From VAZQ01 sp036498625 (GTDB lineage: Bacteria > Pseudomonadota > Alphaproteobacteria > Rhizobiales > Xanthobacteraceae): a stretch of DNA of 40,122 nucleotides. The first letter of the stretch is position 1, and each line of letters begins with the position of its first letter. Location of the stretch: assembly GCA_036498625.1 (NCBI GenBank), contig DASYFD010000358.1:1-40122 (forward strand). Direction: 5' to 3'. Below are positions 6,650-14,378 of this stretch, in pieces. Both the position numbers and the translations under genes were made by a program. The notes beneath the pieces were generated by a model. It saw only the letters and a list, made by a program, of their open reading frames with translations. It searched no databases and was not told the DNA's origin.

Positions 6650-8023
6650 ATGGACCAACCCGCAACGATGCCTCCGGTCACCTTGCGCGCGGCGTTGCGG
6701 GTCTGGCTTCGCGTCGCCCTCCTGAGCTTCGGCGGCCCGGCTGGCCAGATCGCGGTGATGCATCGCATCGTGGTCGAGGAGCAGCGCTGGATTTCCGAGC
6801 GCCGGTTCCTGCACGCGCTCAACTATTGCATGCTGCTACCCGGCCCGGAGGCGCAGCAGCTCGCGACCTATATCGGCTGGCTGATGCATCGCACCCTGGG
6901 CGGCCTCATGGCGGGCGGCCTGTTCGTGGTGCCCGGCATCGTGGCCATCATGGGGCTGAGCTATGTCTATGCGGCATTCGGCAACGTGCCATTGGTGGTC
7001 GCGTTGTTCTTCGGCCTCAAGGCGGCCGTGCTCGCCATCGTGCTGGAAGCGGTGTTCCGCATCGGCCGGCGCGCTCTGAAGAACAACGTGTTGCGGGCGC
7101 TGGCGGTGGCTGCGTTCATCGGCATCTTCTTTTTCGGCATCCCGTTTCCGATCATCATCCTCGGTGCGGGCCTGATCGGCTTGGCCGGTGCGGCGAGCGG
7201 TGCAGAGGTTTTCAAGATCGACGGCGGCCACCGCGCCGGCGGCGGCGAAGGGGTCGCCGAAACGGTGCTGGGAGAGGAGCCTCCTGCCCATGCCCGGCCC
7301 AATCTGGCGCGGGCGCTCGCGGTCGCCGCCCTCTGGCTCGCTCTGTGGCTCGTACCCGTGATCGCGCTTCTGGCTACGCTCGGGGCCGACAGCGTGTTCA
7401 GCCAGATCGCCGTCTTCTTCAGCAAGATGGCGGTCGTCACTTTCGGGGGCGCCTATGCGGTGCTGGCCTATGTGGCGCAGCAGGCGGTCGAGCATTATGG
7501 CTGGCTCAAGCCGGGCGAGATGCTCGATGGCCTGGGCATGGCGGAGACCACCCCCGGGCCGCTCATCATGGTGCTCCAGTTCGTCGGCTTCATGGCCGCC
7601 TTCCGGGATGCCGGAGCGCTGCCGCCCATGTTGGCCGGTACGCTCGGCGGCCTGCTCGCCACCTGGGTCACGTTCACGCCGTGCTTTCTGTGGATTTTCG
7701 TCGGTGCGCCCTTCATCGAATTGGCGCGCGACAACAAGGCGCTCAACGGCGCCCTATCGGCCATCACCGCCGCAGTGGTGGGCGTCGTGCTCAACCTGGC
7801 GATCTGGTTTGCCCTGCATGCGGTGTTCCGGCAGGTGACCCCCGTTCGTGCCTATGGGCTCAAGTTCGACATGCCGATTTTCACGAGCGTGGATCCCTGG
7901 GCACTGGCGCTGTCGGCGGCCGCCGTCGTCGCGATCCTGCGTTTCCGGGTGGGCATGATCCCGACCCTTCTCGCCTGCACGGCAGCCGGGGCCGTTCTCT
8001 ACCTGGCGGGACTTATTTCGTGA
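6650..8023 (+). CDS. chrA: CHR-family (chromate-type) ion transporter
   Basis: 457-residue membrane protein with two homologous halves, the long-chain ChrA plan. Start ATG 6650 has GAGGTGA six bases upstream; a TTG two codons earlier is less likely. Half one carries FGGPAGQIAVMHR and MLLPGPEAQQLATYIG (about residues 29-75). Half two carries VTFGGAYAVLAYVAQ and TPGPLIMVLQFVG (about 264-310). The FGG and PGP motifs in each half are diagnostic. A soluble linker (HRAGGGEGVAETVLGEEPP) separates them. Classic members export chromate; many are of unproven substrate. No chrB or other chromate gene is adjacent, so resistance is an assumption. Confidence 0.85.
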   Translation: MDQPATMPPVTLRAALRVWLRVALLSFGGPAGQIAVMHRIVVEEQRWISERRFLHALNYCMLLPGPEAQQLATYIGWLMHRTLGGLMAGGLFVVPGIVAIMGLSYVYAAFGNVPLVVALFFGLKAAVLAIVLEAVFRIGRRALKNNVLRALAVAAFIGIFFFGIPFPIIILGAGLIGLAGAASGAEVFKIDGGHRAGGGEGVAETVLGEEPPAHARPNLARALAVAALWLALWLVPVIALLATLGADSVFSQIAVFFSKMAVVTFGGAYAVLAYVAQQAVEHYGWLKPGEMLDGLGMAETTPGPLIMVLQFVGFMAAFRDAGALPPMLAGTLGGLLATWVTFTPCFLWIFVGAPFIELARDNKALNGALSAITAAVVGVVLNLAIWFALHAVFRQVTPVRAYGLKFDMPIFTSVDPWALALSAAAVVAILRFRVGMIPTLLACTAAGAVLYLAGLIS

Positions 8024-8072
8024 CGCGCTGAAGGGGGCCGGGGGCAAAGAGTGAGCGAGCGGCTCTCGGCGT

Positions 8073-9509
8073 TCACAGTTCTTGCGCCGAATCCGAGCCG
8101 ACGAATGCGATGCGCAGCATGTTGGTCGCGCCGGGCGTGCCGAGCGGCACGCCCGCCACGATGATGACACGCTGGCCGGCCTTGGCGAATCCATCCTTGA
8201 AGGCGAGACGGCAGGCGCGTTGCACCATGTCGTCCTGATCGTGGGCATCCTCCGCCACCACGCAATGCACGCCCCACACCAGCGACAGCTTGCGGCCGGT
8301 GACCAGATTGGGCGAGATGGCCACGATCGGGGGCTGCGGACGCTCGCGGGCCACCCGCAAGCCGGTGGCGCCGGAACTGGTCCAGCAGATGATGGCGGAC
8401 AGCTCGAGCGTTTCGGCGATCTGCCGCGCCGCCGCGCTGATCGCGTCGGCGCCGGTCGCCTCCGGCTCGGTCCGTTGCGCGTGGATGATGGTGCGATAGA
8501 GCGCGTCGCTCTCCACCTCCTCGGCAATGCGGTTCATGGTGGCGACCGCCTCGACCGGATACTGCCCGGCTGCCGATTCGGCCGACAGCATCACCGCATC
8601 GGCGCCTTCGTAGATCGCGGTCGCCACGTCCGACACCTCGGCGCGGGTCGGGACCGGGCTGGTGATCATGGATTCGAGCATCTGGGTCGCCACCACCACC
8701 GGCTTGCCGGCGCGGCGGGACATGCGCGTCATCTGCTTTTGCACGCCCGGCACCTTCTCGAGCGGCATCTCGACGCCGAGATCGCCGCGCGCCACCATCA
8801 GGGCATCGGACAGGTCCAGGATTTCGGCAAGCCGGGTCACCGCCTGCGGCTTCTCGATCTTTGCCATCACCACGGCGCGGCCGCGGGTGATCTTCTTGGC
8901 CTCGGCGATATCCTCCGGACGCTGAATGAACGACAGCGCCACCCAGTCGATGCCGGCATCCAAGGCGGCGTCGAGATCGGAGCGATCCTTCGGGGTCAGG
9001 GCGGAGAACGGGATCATGGTGTCCGGCAGGCTCACGCCCTTGCGGTCCGACAATTTGCCGCCAACCTCGACGCGGGTGACGATGTGAGTCTTGTCGACCT
9101 CGGTTGCGACCAGGCGCACCTTGCCATCGTCGAGCAGCAGGGCATGGCCCGGCATGGCGGAGGCGAAGATTTCCGGGTGCGGCAGCTCCGCTCGCGTCTC
9201 GTCGCCCGGGGCCGGATCCGCATCGAGCGTGAAGGCGGCGCCGTTTTGCAGCATCACCGGTCCGGCCTTGAACCTGCCGACCCGCAGCTTGGGTCCCTGC
9301 AGATCGACCAGGATGCCGATCGGTCGCCCGAATTCGGTCTCGACGGCGCGGATCGCCGCCACCAGACCCCGCATATTCTCATGCGTTGTATGGCTCATAT
9401 TGATTCGAAACACGTCGGCACCGGCGCGGAACAGCTTTGCGATCATGCCGCGCTCGGACGATGCCGGGCCAAGGGTGGCGACGATCTTGGTGCGGCGAAG
9501 CCGTCGCAT
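8073..9509 (-). CDS. pyk: Pyruvate kinase
   Basis: Last step of glycolysis: phosphoenolpyruvate plus ADP to pyruvate plus ATP, cytoplasmic, tetrameric. 478 residues, the usual bacterial size. Visible are RRTKIVATLGPASS at the N-terminus, INMSHTTHE (substrate site), VDLQGPKLRVG, the active-site stretch VMAKIEKPQAV with its catalytic Lys, and VARGDLGVEMP. MLSAESAAGQYPVEAV and a C-terminal allosteric domain ending GSDSAQEL complete it. The ATG at 9509 overlaps the last base of the stop codon of the upstream DUF1036 gene (TGATG), so the two are probably co-translated. It is convergent with the transporter gene, 49 bases away, with no obvious terminator between them. Confidence 0.95.
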   Translation of the reverse strand: MRRLRRTKIVATLGPASSERGMIAKLFRAGADVFRINMSHTTHENMRGLVAAIRAVETEFGRPIGILVDLQGPKLRVGRFKAGPVMLQNGAAFTLDADPAPGDETRAELPHPEIFASAMPGHALLLDDGKVRLVATEVDKTHIVTRVEVGGKLSDRKGVSLPDTMIPFSALTPKDRSDLDAALDAGIDWVALSFIQRPEDIAEAKKITRGRAVVMAKIEKPQAVTRLAEILDLSDALMVARGDLGVEMPLEKVPGVQKQMTRMSRRAGKPVVVATQMLESMITSPVPTRAEVSDVATAIYEGADAVMLSAESAAGQYPVEAVATMNRIAEEVESDALYRTIIHAQRTEPEATGADAISAAARQIAETLELSAIICWTSSGATGLRVARERPQPPIVAISPNLVTGRKLSLVWGVHCVVAEDAHDQDDMVQRACRLAFKDGFAKAGQRVIIVAGVPLGTPGATNMLRIAFVGSDSAQEL

Positions 9510-10075
9510 CAGTTCTTGCTTTTCGGAGTTGCCGGCGTCGGCGGCGACCGCACCGTGCCGGCGGGGGCCTGAACCGGCGGCACGCGTGACTGCAGCGGCG
9601 TCTTGGGCGCCAGCTCGGCCGGCTCCGTCAGCTGCACCGTCCACGACGGCTGCTCCCCGGTATCGACCTCGAAGAATCCGGTGCGGTCGAAGCCGCGCGC
9701 CAGGCATTCGGCGGTGCCTTTGATGGTGAACTCCTTCTCGCGTGTGCACATGAATGCCTGGCCCGACCATTCGCCGCCGTGGTCGTAGTCGATCGCATAG
9801 ATATAATAAAAACGCGCGACCAGGGCTCCGCGCAGCAGGGTCTCGCAAGTGCGGGCGGAAAGATTCCACCAACCCTCGGTGGTCCAGCCTTCGTTTTCCT
9901 TGTAGCCGACCGAGATGCCGACCCGACTGCTCGTATTGTTGCACAGCCGAAAATCCGCAGCCGCCGGATCAGGCATCATAACAAACCGCAGCGCGAGCAG
10001 GTGGCCGGCGATCAGCGTGCGCGCGCCCACGAGCCGGGACCGGGGAGTTCCCTTAGCCCTCGGTTGACGTGTCAT
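9509..10075 (-). CDS. Exported DUF1036 domain protein
   Basis: 188 residues from ATG 10075. A hydrophobic segment near 20-35 ending DPAAA/DF looks like a signal peptide. The DUF1036 core follows: FRLCNNTSSRVGISVGYKE, GWTTEGWWNL, CETLLRGALVARFYYIYA, AFMCTREKEFTI and GFFEVDTGE. Three core cysteines may form disulfides. A Pro-rich tail (PPVQAPAGTVRSPPTP) ends the protein. The domain occurs widely in alphaproteobacteria next to pyruvate kinase, but its biochemical role is unknown to me. A 16-base-period direct repeat spans the start codon and creates several alternative ATGs, so the exact N-terminus is uncertain (10105 is the longest option). Confidence 0.85.
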   Translation of the reverse strand: MTRQPRAKGTPRSRLVGARTLIAGHLLALRFVMMPDPAAADFRLCNNTSSRVGISVGYKENEGWTTEGWWNLSARTCETLLRGALVARFYYIYAIDYDHGGEWSGQAFMCTREKEFTIKGTAECLARGFDRTGFFEVDTGEQPSWTVQLTEPAELAPKTPLQSRVPPVQAPAGTVRSPPTPATPKSKN

Positions 10076-10103
10076 CGTGCCCACATCGCATCGTGCCCAC
10101 ATC
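10073..10103. repeat. 15-bp direct repeat across the DUF1036 start
   Basis: CATCGTGCCCACATC occurs at 10073-10087 and again at 10089-10103, separated by one base. On the gene strand it duplicates the ATG and preceding bases with a 16-base period, so the copies are in different frames. It looks like a slipped-strand duplication. Confidence 0.8.
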
Positions 10104-10120
10104 ATCGCCGCGCCCGGATA

Positions 10121-11425
10121 TCACGCAAAGCCCTGCGGGCTGTCAACGACGATGGCCCTGAAATCATTGACGTTGGTGAAGGTCGGCCCCGGCTCAAGAA
10201 GATCCCCCAGCTTTGCAAAGAATTCGGTCGAATTGTTGTCATTGAGAAGAGCGGCCGGATCGAGGCCGAGCCGGGCGGCGCGGACGAGCGTGCTGGCGTC
10301 CACAATGGCGCCTGCCGGGTCGTCGGGCGCCCCGCGGCCGCCGTCGGTGCCGTCGGTGTCGGCCGCCAGCGCCGCCACCCCGGGCACACCTGCGAGCGCG
10401 ATGGCGAGCGCCAGCGCATATTCCTGATTGGGGCCGCCGCGGCCGCTGCCCCGCACCGTGACGGTCAGCTCGCCGCCCGACAGGATGACGGCGCGGCGGC
10501 CCTGCGCCGCGAGCTCCTGCGCCAGCCGGGCATGCGCGGCCGCGATCTCACGCGCCTCGCCCTCGATCCGGGTACCCAACAGCACGCAGTCATAGCCGGC
10601 CTTGCGCACCACCGCCTCGGCGTGGCGAAAGACCTCGGCCGGCCGGGTCGCCAGCGCAAAGGAGGTTCCAGCAAAGACGGATTGACCGGGCTTGGGGGTC
10701 TCGTTCGCCGGATCGAGGAGGGCGCGGGTCACGGCCTCCGAAGCCGCCACGCGGTAGCGCGTCACGATGGCGCGCGCGTCCGCGAGCGTAGTCGGGTCCG
10801 GTATGGTTGGACCGGATCCGATCACCGCCGGATCGTCGTCGGGCACGTCGGAAATGCCGATCGCGACCAGGCGGGCCGGCGCGGCGCGCTCTGCCAGCCG
10901 CCCGCCCTTGATGCGGGACAGATGCTTGCGCACCGCATTGATCTCGGAGATCGAGGCCCCGGACGCCAGCAGCGCCCGGGTCATCATCTGCTTTTCGCTG
11001 AGCGAGAGGCCTGGCGCCGGCGCGATCCAATTGGCGGATGCGCCACCGGAGATGAGCGCCAGGACCAAGTCGTCGGGGCCGGCGCCGTCGGCCAGGGCGA
11101 GCGTCTCGAAGGTCGCCGCGAGCCCGGCGGCGTCGGGGACTGGATGGCCGGCCTCGATCAGCCGCACGAACCGGGTCGGACGTCCGTAACCGTGCCGGGT
11201 GACCACCAGGCCGCTCAAGCGATCGGCCGCCAGGCCGACGCGATCGACATAGTGGCGTTCGGCGACCTCGGCCATCGCGCCGGCCGCCTTGCCGGCCCCC
11301 AGAATCAGCAATCGTCCGGCCATGGGCGGCGCAGGCAGACAGGGGGCCAGGCAATTGTCCGGATGGGCGGCCGTGACCGCGGCACCGAACAGGTCGACCA
11401 GGAATGCGCGAGCAGATGTTGGCAA
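10121..11425 (-). CDS. Glycerate kinase, MOFRL family (glycerate 2-kinase)
   Basis: Phosphorylates D-glycerate to 2-phosphoglycerate, linking glyoxylate, serine or tartrate catabolism to lower glycolysis, consistent with pyk being next door. The DUF4147 part shows GRLLILGAGKAAGAMAEV near the N-terminus, LALISGGASANWIAP, EINAVRKHLSRIKGGRLA and ISDVPDDDPAVIGSGPTIPD. The C-terminal MOFRL domain shows ILSGGELTVTVRG, GGPNQEYALALA and ADTDGTDG. Conserved Lys and Asp-rich loops are intact. The frame is open to 11497; GTG 11446 and TTG 11425 are the plausible starts. TTG 11425 (MPTSARAFLVDLF) best fits family length at 434 residues, but its ribosome site is weak. Older annotations call this family hydroxypyruvate reductase. 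Confidence 0.88.
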   Translation of the reverse strand: MPTSARAFLVDLFGAAVTAAHPDNCLAPCLPAPPMAGRLLILGAGKAAGAMAEVAERHYVDRVGLAADRLSGLVVTRHGYGRPTRFVRLIEAGHPVPDAAGLAATFETLALADGAGPDDLVLALISGGASANWIAPAPGLSLSEKQMMTRALLASGASISEINAVRKHLSRIKGGRLAERAAPARLVAIGISDVPDDDPAVIGSGPTIPDPTTLADARAIVTRYRVAASEAVTRALLDPANETPKPGQSVFAGTSFALATRPAEVFRHAEAVVRKAGYDCVLLGTRIEGEAREIAAAHARLAQELAAQGRRAVILSGGELTVTVRGSGRGGPNQEYALALAIALAGVPGVAALAADTDGTDGGRGAPDDPAGAIVDASTLVRAARLGLDPAALLNDNNSTEFFAKLGDLLEPGPTFTNVNDFRAIVVDSPQGFA

Positions 11426-11662
11426 GGGTCGTTCTTTCGGGGGCACTGTTTGCACGATTCGCCGTGCTGCCCCAAGCCTGCCGGGGGGCGATTTCATCGA
11501 TCCTGCGCGATCGGGCGCCCGCCGTCGGCATTCACAATTCGGGATCGCGGCTTGCGGTTCCGGCGGCGTCCTGGAAAGCTGGCGGTTCCACGCCTATGTA
11601 ATCTACTATAAACGCGTAGGACCGGGCGAAGCGGGGTTGTTGCAAAAGGAAAGGTTGCGGTC

Positions 11663-11965
11663 ATGCCGATCGACGAGAAAACCCGCACCGAGCTCGAGGC
11701 GGCCGCATTCCGCCGCCTGGTCGAGCATTTGCGTTCGCGCACCGACGTGCAGAATATCGACTTGATGAACTTCGCCGGTTTCTGCCGCAATTGTCTCTCG
11801 AACTGGGTAAAGGAGGCCGCCGACCAAAATGGTGTGCCGATGACCAAGGACGAGAGCCGGGAGGCGATCTACGGCATGCCGTTCGAGGAATGGAAAGCCA
11901 AGTACCAGAACGAGGCTTCCAAGGCGCAGCTCGCCGCCTTCACGAAGTCCAGCCAAAAACATTGA
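11663..11965 (+). CDS. DUF1244 family protein
   Basis: A 100-residue acidic cytoplasmic protein matching DUF1244 over its full length. The conserved centre is DVQNIDLMNFAGFCRNCLS followed by KWV-like NWVKEAA, then YGMPFEEWKAKYQ near the C-terminus. Two cysteines (about 42 and 45) sit in the conserved CRNC motif and may bind metal or be redox active, which is inference. The ATG at 11663 follows a purine-rich AAGGAAAGG. The family is widespread in proteobacteria with no established function. It precedes gapR on the same strand with a 98-base gap. Confidence 0.88.
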   Translation: MPIDEKTRTELEAAAFRRLVEHLRSRTDVQNIDLMNFAGFCRNCLSNWVKEAADQNGVPMTKDESREAIYGMPFEEWKAKYQNEASKAQLAAFTKSSQKH

Positions 11966-12063
11966 TCTCCACACTTGTTGTGCACGGCTGTGGATGATTT
12001 GCCATCGGCCTTGACCCGGGGCCCGCGGATTTCGAACCTCCGCGCTCAACCGAGGAGTCATCG

Positions 12064-12339
12064 ATGGCCACTGCTGCCGCCACCAAAGAAGAAGAGCCGG
12101 CGACCCGATTTGCCAAGGATCATCTGAAAGCCTTCGTGGAACGCATCGAGCGGCTGGAGGAAGAGAAGAAGGCGATCGCCGACGATATCCGCGACGTCTA
12201 TGCGGAGGCCAAGGGCACCGGCTTCGACGTGAAGGCGTTGCGCGCCATCGTGCGCCTGCGCAAGCAGGACGTGGATGAACGCAAGGAGCAGGAGGCAATC
12301 CTGGAAACCTATATGCACGCGCTCGGGATGTTGGCTTGA
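12064..12339 (+). CDS. gapR: GapR-like nucleoid-associated protein (DUF2312)
   Basis: 91 residues, almost the length of Caulobacter GapR. GapR binds AT-rich and overtwisted DNA ahead of replication and transcription forks and helps topoisomerases remove positive supercoils; it is a conserved alphaproteobacterial cell-cycle protein. Family hallmarks are FAKDHLKAFVERIERLEEE (residues 17-35, a coiled-coil helix), KKAIADDIRDVYAEAKGTG, FDVKALRAIVRLRKQD and a C-terminal ETYMHALG helix. GAGGAG lies 6 bases before the ATG. The family assignment is firm; the functional statement comes from Caulobacter. The upstream gap carries DnaA-box-like 9-mers noted separately. Confidence 0.92.
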   Translation: MATAAATKEEEPATRFAKDHLKAFVERIERLEEEKKAIADDIRDVYAEAKGTGFDVKALRAIVRLRKQDVDERKEQEAILETYMHALGMLA

Positions 12340-12409
12340 GCCGAGGCGGGATTCGAAAATACGCGAATGGGAAATTTGAGCCTGGCGGTTTGGATCAGGC
12401 GATTTTGCC

Positions 12410-12513
12410 TAGAGCGGTTTCACAGATGGCGGAAAGAGAAACCGCTCCAGCATTTTTGCATTGTCGCATTTTCGGACGGAAAACCGGATTCCACTTTTCC
12501 TGAAAATGCTCTA
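12410..12513. repeat. Rhizobiales-type palindromic intergenic element, copy 1
   Basis: The element is bounded by TAGAGC (12410) and GCTCTA (to 12513). Inside are a perfect 10-bp inverted repeat, GAGCGGTTTC (12412-12421) with GAAACCGCTC (12438-12447), and a second pair, GCATTTTC (12466-12473) with GAAAATGC (12502-12509), enclosing the core CCGGATTCCACTTTTCC. The same core and boundary occur at 38098-38146. Its right edge supplies the TAG stop codon of the DUF882 gene. It sits between convergent genes and may act as a terminator or mRNA stabiliser. Confidence 0.75.
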
Positions 12514-14136
12514 ACGCAGCGAAGCCGTGCGGATGCCGAACGTCACGGTCGAGACGAAGACGACAGCGGTGCCGCTGAATTTCCGCGCCGTCATGCCGAG
12601 CTGCGGATCGCTGGAGAACGTCATCATGACGGTCGAGGATGGCTTGCGCATGAGGGGCGCGAGGCCGCGATAGTCCGGCACCCCGAAGCTCGACGCGCTC
12701 ATGAAGTCCTGCGCGCTGGGGCTCACGATCAAGGCCCGCAGCCAGGGCTCGTTGAAGTGATCGCCGGTCTTGCTCGCGCTCGGGGCCGCCGCAGCGGTGG
12801 CGGCCGGCGCAGACGGACTGGATGAGATCACCGAAGGCCGGTCGCCGATGCGCTTGACCGCGACCGTGGTGTCGGGCGGAGCGGCCGGGCGGCCGAGGGC
12901 GGTGCCCATCGGGGCCGGGCGCGCCTGCGCCATGACGGGCGCGGTCGGATCCGCGTAGGCCAGCGCGCCGGCGCTGCGCGGGTCGCCGCGCTCGGGCAGC
13001 GGCCAGGGCGCGAGGCTTGCGGTAAAGCTGGCGGTCGCGTCCGGATCAGCCGATGCCACCACCACCACGGCGGCGGGAGGCGGGGTCGGGATCGAGGCCG
13101 GCGGGCGTGGAATGGCGGCATTCGCTTGCGCCGCCGGCGGCGCGGCGACCGGATCGGCCGGGACGTTGCTCCAATAGTCACGCTGATTGATGATTTCATT
13201 GGCGGAAGGCGAAGGTCGGGTGACCAGGCTCGCGGCCTGCGCGGGCCGCAGCTGGACCGGCCGGGACTCCGCTGAAGCAACCTCGTAGGTCGCGGGCTGC
13301 GGCCGCGACGGCTTGGACTGCGGCAGCGGTACAACGTTCGGCTTGTCGATCTGGGCGGCGGCGAGGCTGATGACCGGGGCCGGGCGCGACGCTGCGGTAG
13401 CCGGGACCGCGTCGCGGTCCGGCGCCGTGCGCGTACCGCCGAGCTTGGCGAGAACCGCGGGCTGGCGTCGATTGCCGGCGACCTCGGTGGCTTCGGCGGC
13501 AGCATGGAGCGACTGTCCCTGCGCCATCAGGCGCGGCATCTGGTCGGCCGCGATGGCGGGCCAGTGGCGGACATTGCCGGTGTCGAGATGGACGAAAGGC
13601 GAGCCGGATGTGGGGTAGAAGCCGACACCGCCGCGCTGCAGATACAAGCCGATGGCACGCAGCTGCTCGAGCGGCACGCCCGGAATGTAGAAGTCCATCG
13701 CCTTGCCGAGCGTGTGCTGGCTGAATTTTGCGACCCCGCTCGAGCGCTGGCGCAGCATGGCATTGGTCTGCGGTGACCGGTAGCCGCACACGATCCAGAT
13801 CGGCTCGGAGGAGCCAACGTCGCGATGCACCTCCCAGACCAGGTCGATGAGGCGCGGATCCATATGGATGGTCTCGTCCCGGCGCCAGTCGCGCAGCTCG
13901 TAGTCGAGCTTCTTCAGGGCTTCTTCATCATAGCGGCCATTCACCTTGTAGGTGATGGTGAGGTCTTCCTCGGTATGCATGTGATGAAGCGAGATGGTCC
14001 GGGTGTCGCCCTCGGCGGTCGCGTTCTGCAGGCTGTTGCAGCTGATCGCCAGCAGCAAGGCGGCGAAGCCTGCGCAATAGCCGGCGCGAGCCGGAATCGA
14101 TGACGAACAGATCTTGCGCGCGACGTCAATCGGCAC
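12511..14136 (-). CDS. Exported DUF882 (peptidase M15-like) protein with long Pro/Ala-rich tail
   Basis: Likely periplasmic murein-processing enzyme or binder. From GTG 14136 the protein has 541 residues; TTG 14163 is an alternative. A signal/anchor segment (GFAALLLAISCNS) is followed by the DUF882 domain: TISLHHMHTEEDLTITYK, LRDWRRDETIHMDPRLID, VCGYRSPQTNAMLRQRS, SQHTLGKAMDFYIPG and SPFVHLDTGNVRHWP. The His, Asp and His in the last two motifs match zinc ligands of the M15 D,D-peptidase fold. About 300 further residues are Pro/Ala-rich and low complexity, far longer than the bare domain. It lies downstream of an L,D-transpeptidase gene on the same strand, supporting a peptidoglycan role. Two CtrA-like boxes precede it. 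Substrate not proven. Confidence 0.85.
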   Translation of the reverse strand: MPIDVARKICSSSIPARAGYCAGFAALLLAISCNSLQNATAEGDTRTISLHHMHTEEDLTITYKVNGRYDEEALKKLDYELRDWRRDETIHMDPRLIDLVWEVHRDVGSSEPIWIVCGYRSPQTNAMLRQRSSGVAKFSQHTLGKAMDFYIPGVPLEQLRAIGLYLQRGGVGFYPTSGSPFVHLDTGNVRHWPAIAADQMPRLMAQGQSLHAAAEATEVAGNRRQPAVLAKLGGTRTAPDRDAVPATAASRPAPVISLAAAQIDKPNVVPLPQSKPSRPQPATYEVASAESRPVQLRPAQAASLVTRPSPSANEIINQRDYWSNVPADPVAAPPAAQANAAIPRPPASIPTPPPAAVVVVASADPDATASFTASLAPWPLPERGDPRSAGALAYADPTAPVMAQARPAPMGTALGRPAAPPDTTVAVKRIGDRPSVISSSPSAPAATAAAAPSASKTGDHFNEPWLRALIVSPSAQDFMSASSFGVPDYRGLAPLMRKPSSTVMMTFSSDPQLGMTARKFSGTAVVFVSTVTFGIRTASLR

Positions 14137-14201
14137 GAGCGATCTCGCCTTCCCGTTAGACAAAACCTCTCACTCGCGGCGAGCGGCCGCGGCGAATAGG
14201 C

Positions 14202-14240
14202 TTAACGCAGTCTTATGGGGAAGGGTTAATGCGGTCTTAC
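14202..14240. promoter_or_regulatory. Two tandem CtrA-like boxes before the DUF882 gene
   Basis: TTAACGCAGTCTTAT (14202-14216) and TTAATGCGGTCTTAC (14226-14240) each match TTAA-N7-TTAA at seven of eight positions and are near-copies of each other, 24 bases apart. They lie 66 and 90 bases before the chosen start. CtrA is the alphaproteobacterial cell-cycle response regulator that recognises this motif. Confidence 0.5.
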
Positions 14241-14378
14241 CGCGCGCCCCTGTCCCCCCCGATGAGCGAAACGGTAGTGGGGGACTGTGGCGAAAAGTGG
14301 CCCTCCGCGCCAAAACCATTGCGGAGTGGATAACAAACCCTGACGGCTGCGCCAGGGCTCGTTAACATTTTGGTAGCC

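Noticed and set aside
9779..11611. 610-codon rightward frame over the glycerate kinase gene
   Set aside because: Opposite a gene with clear MOFRL motifs; composition typical of antisense frames in GC-rich DNA.
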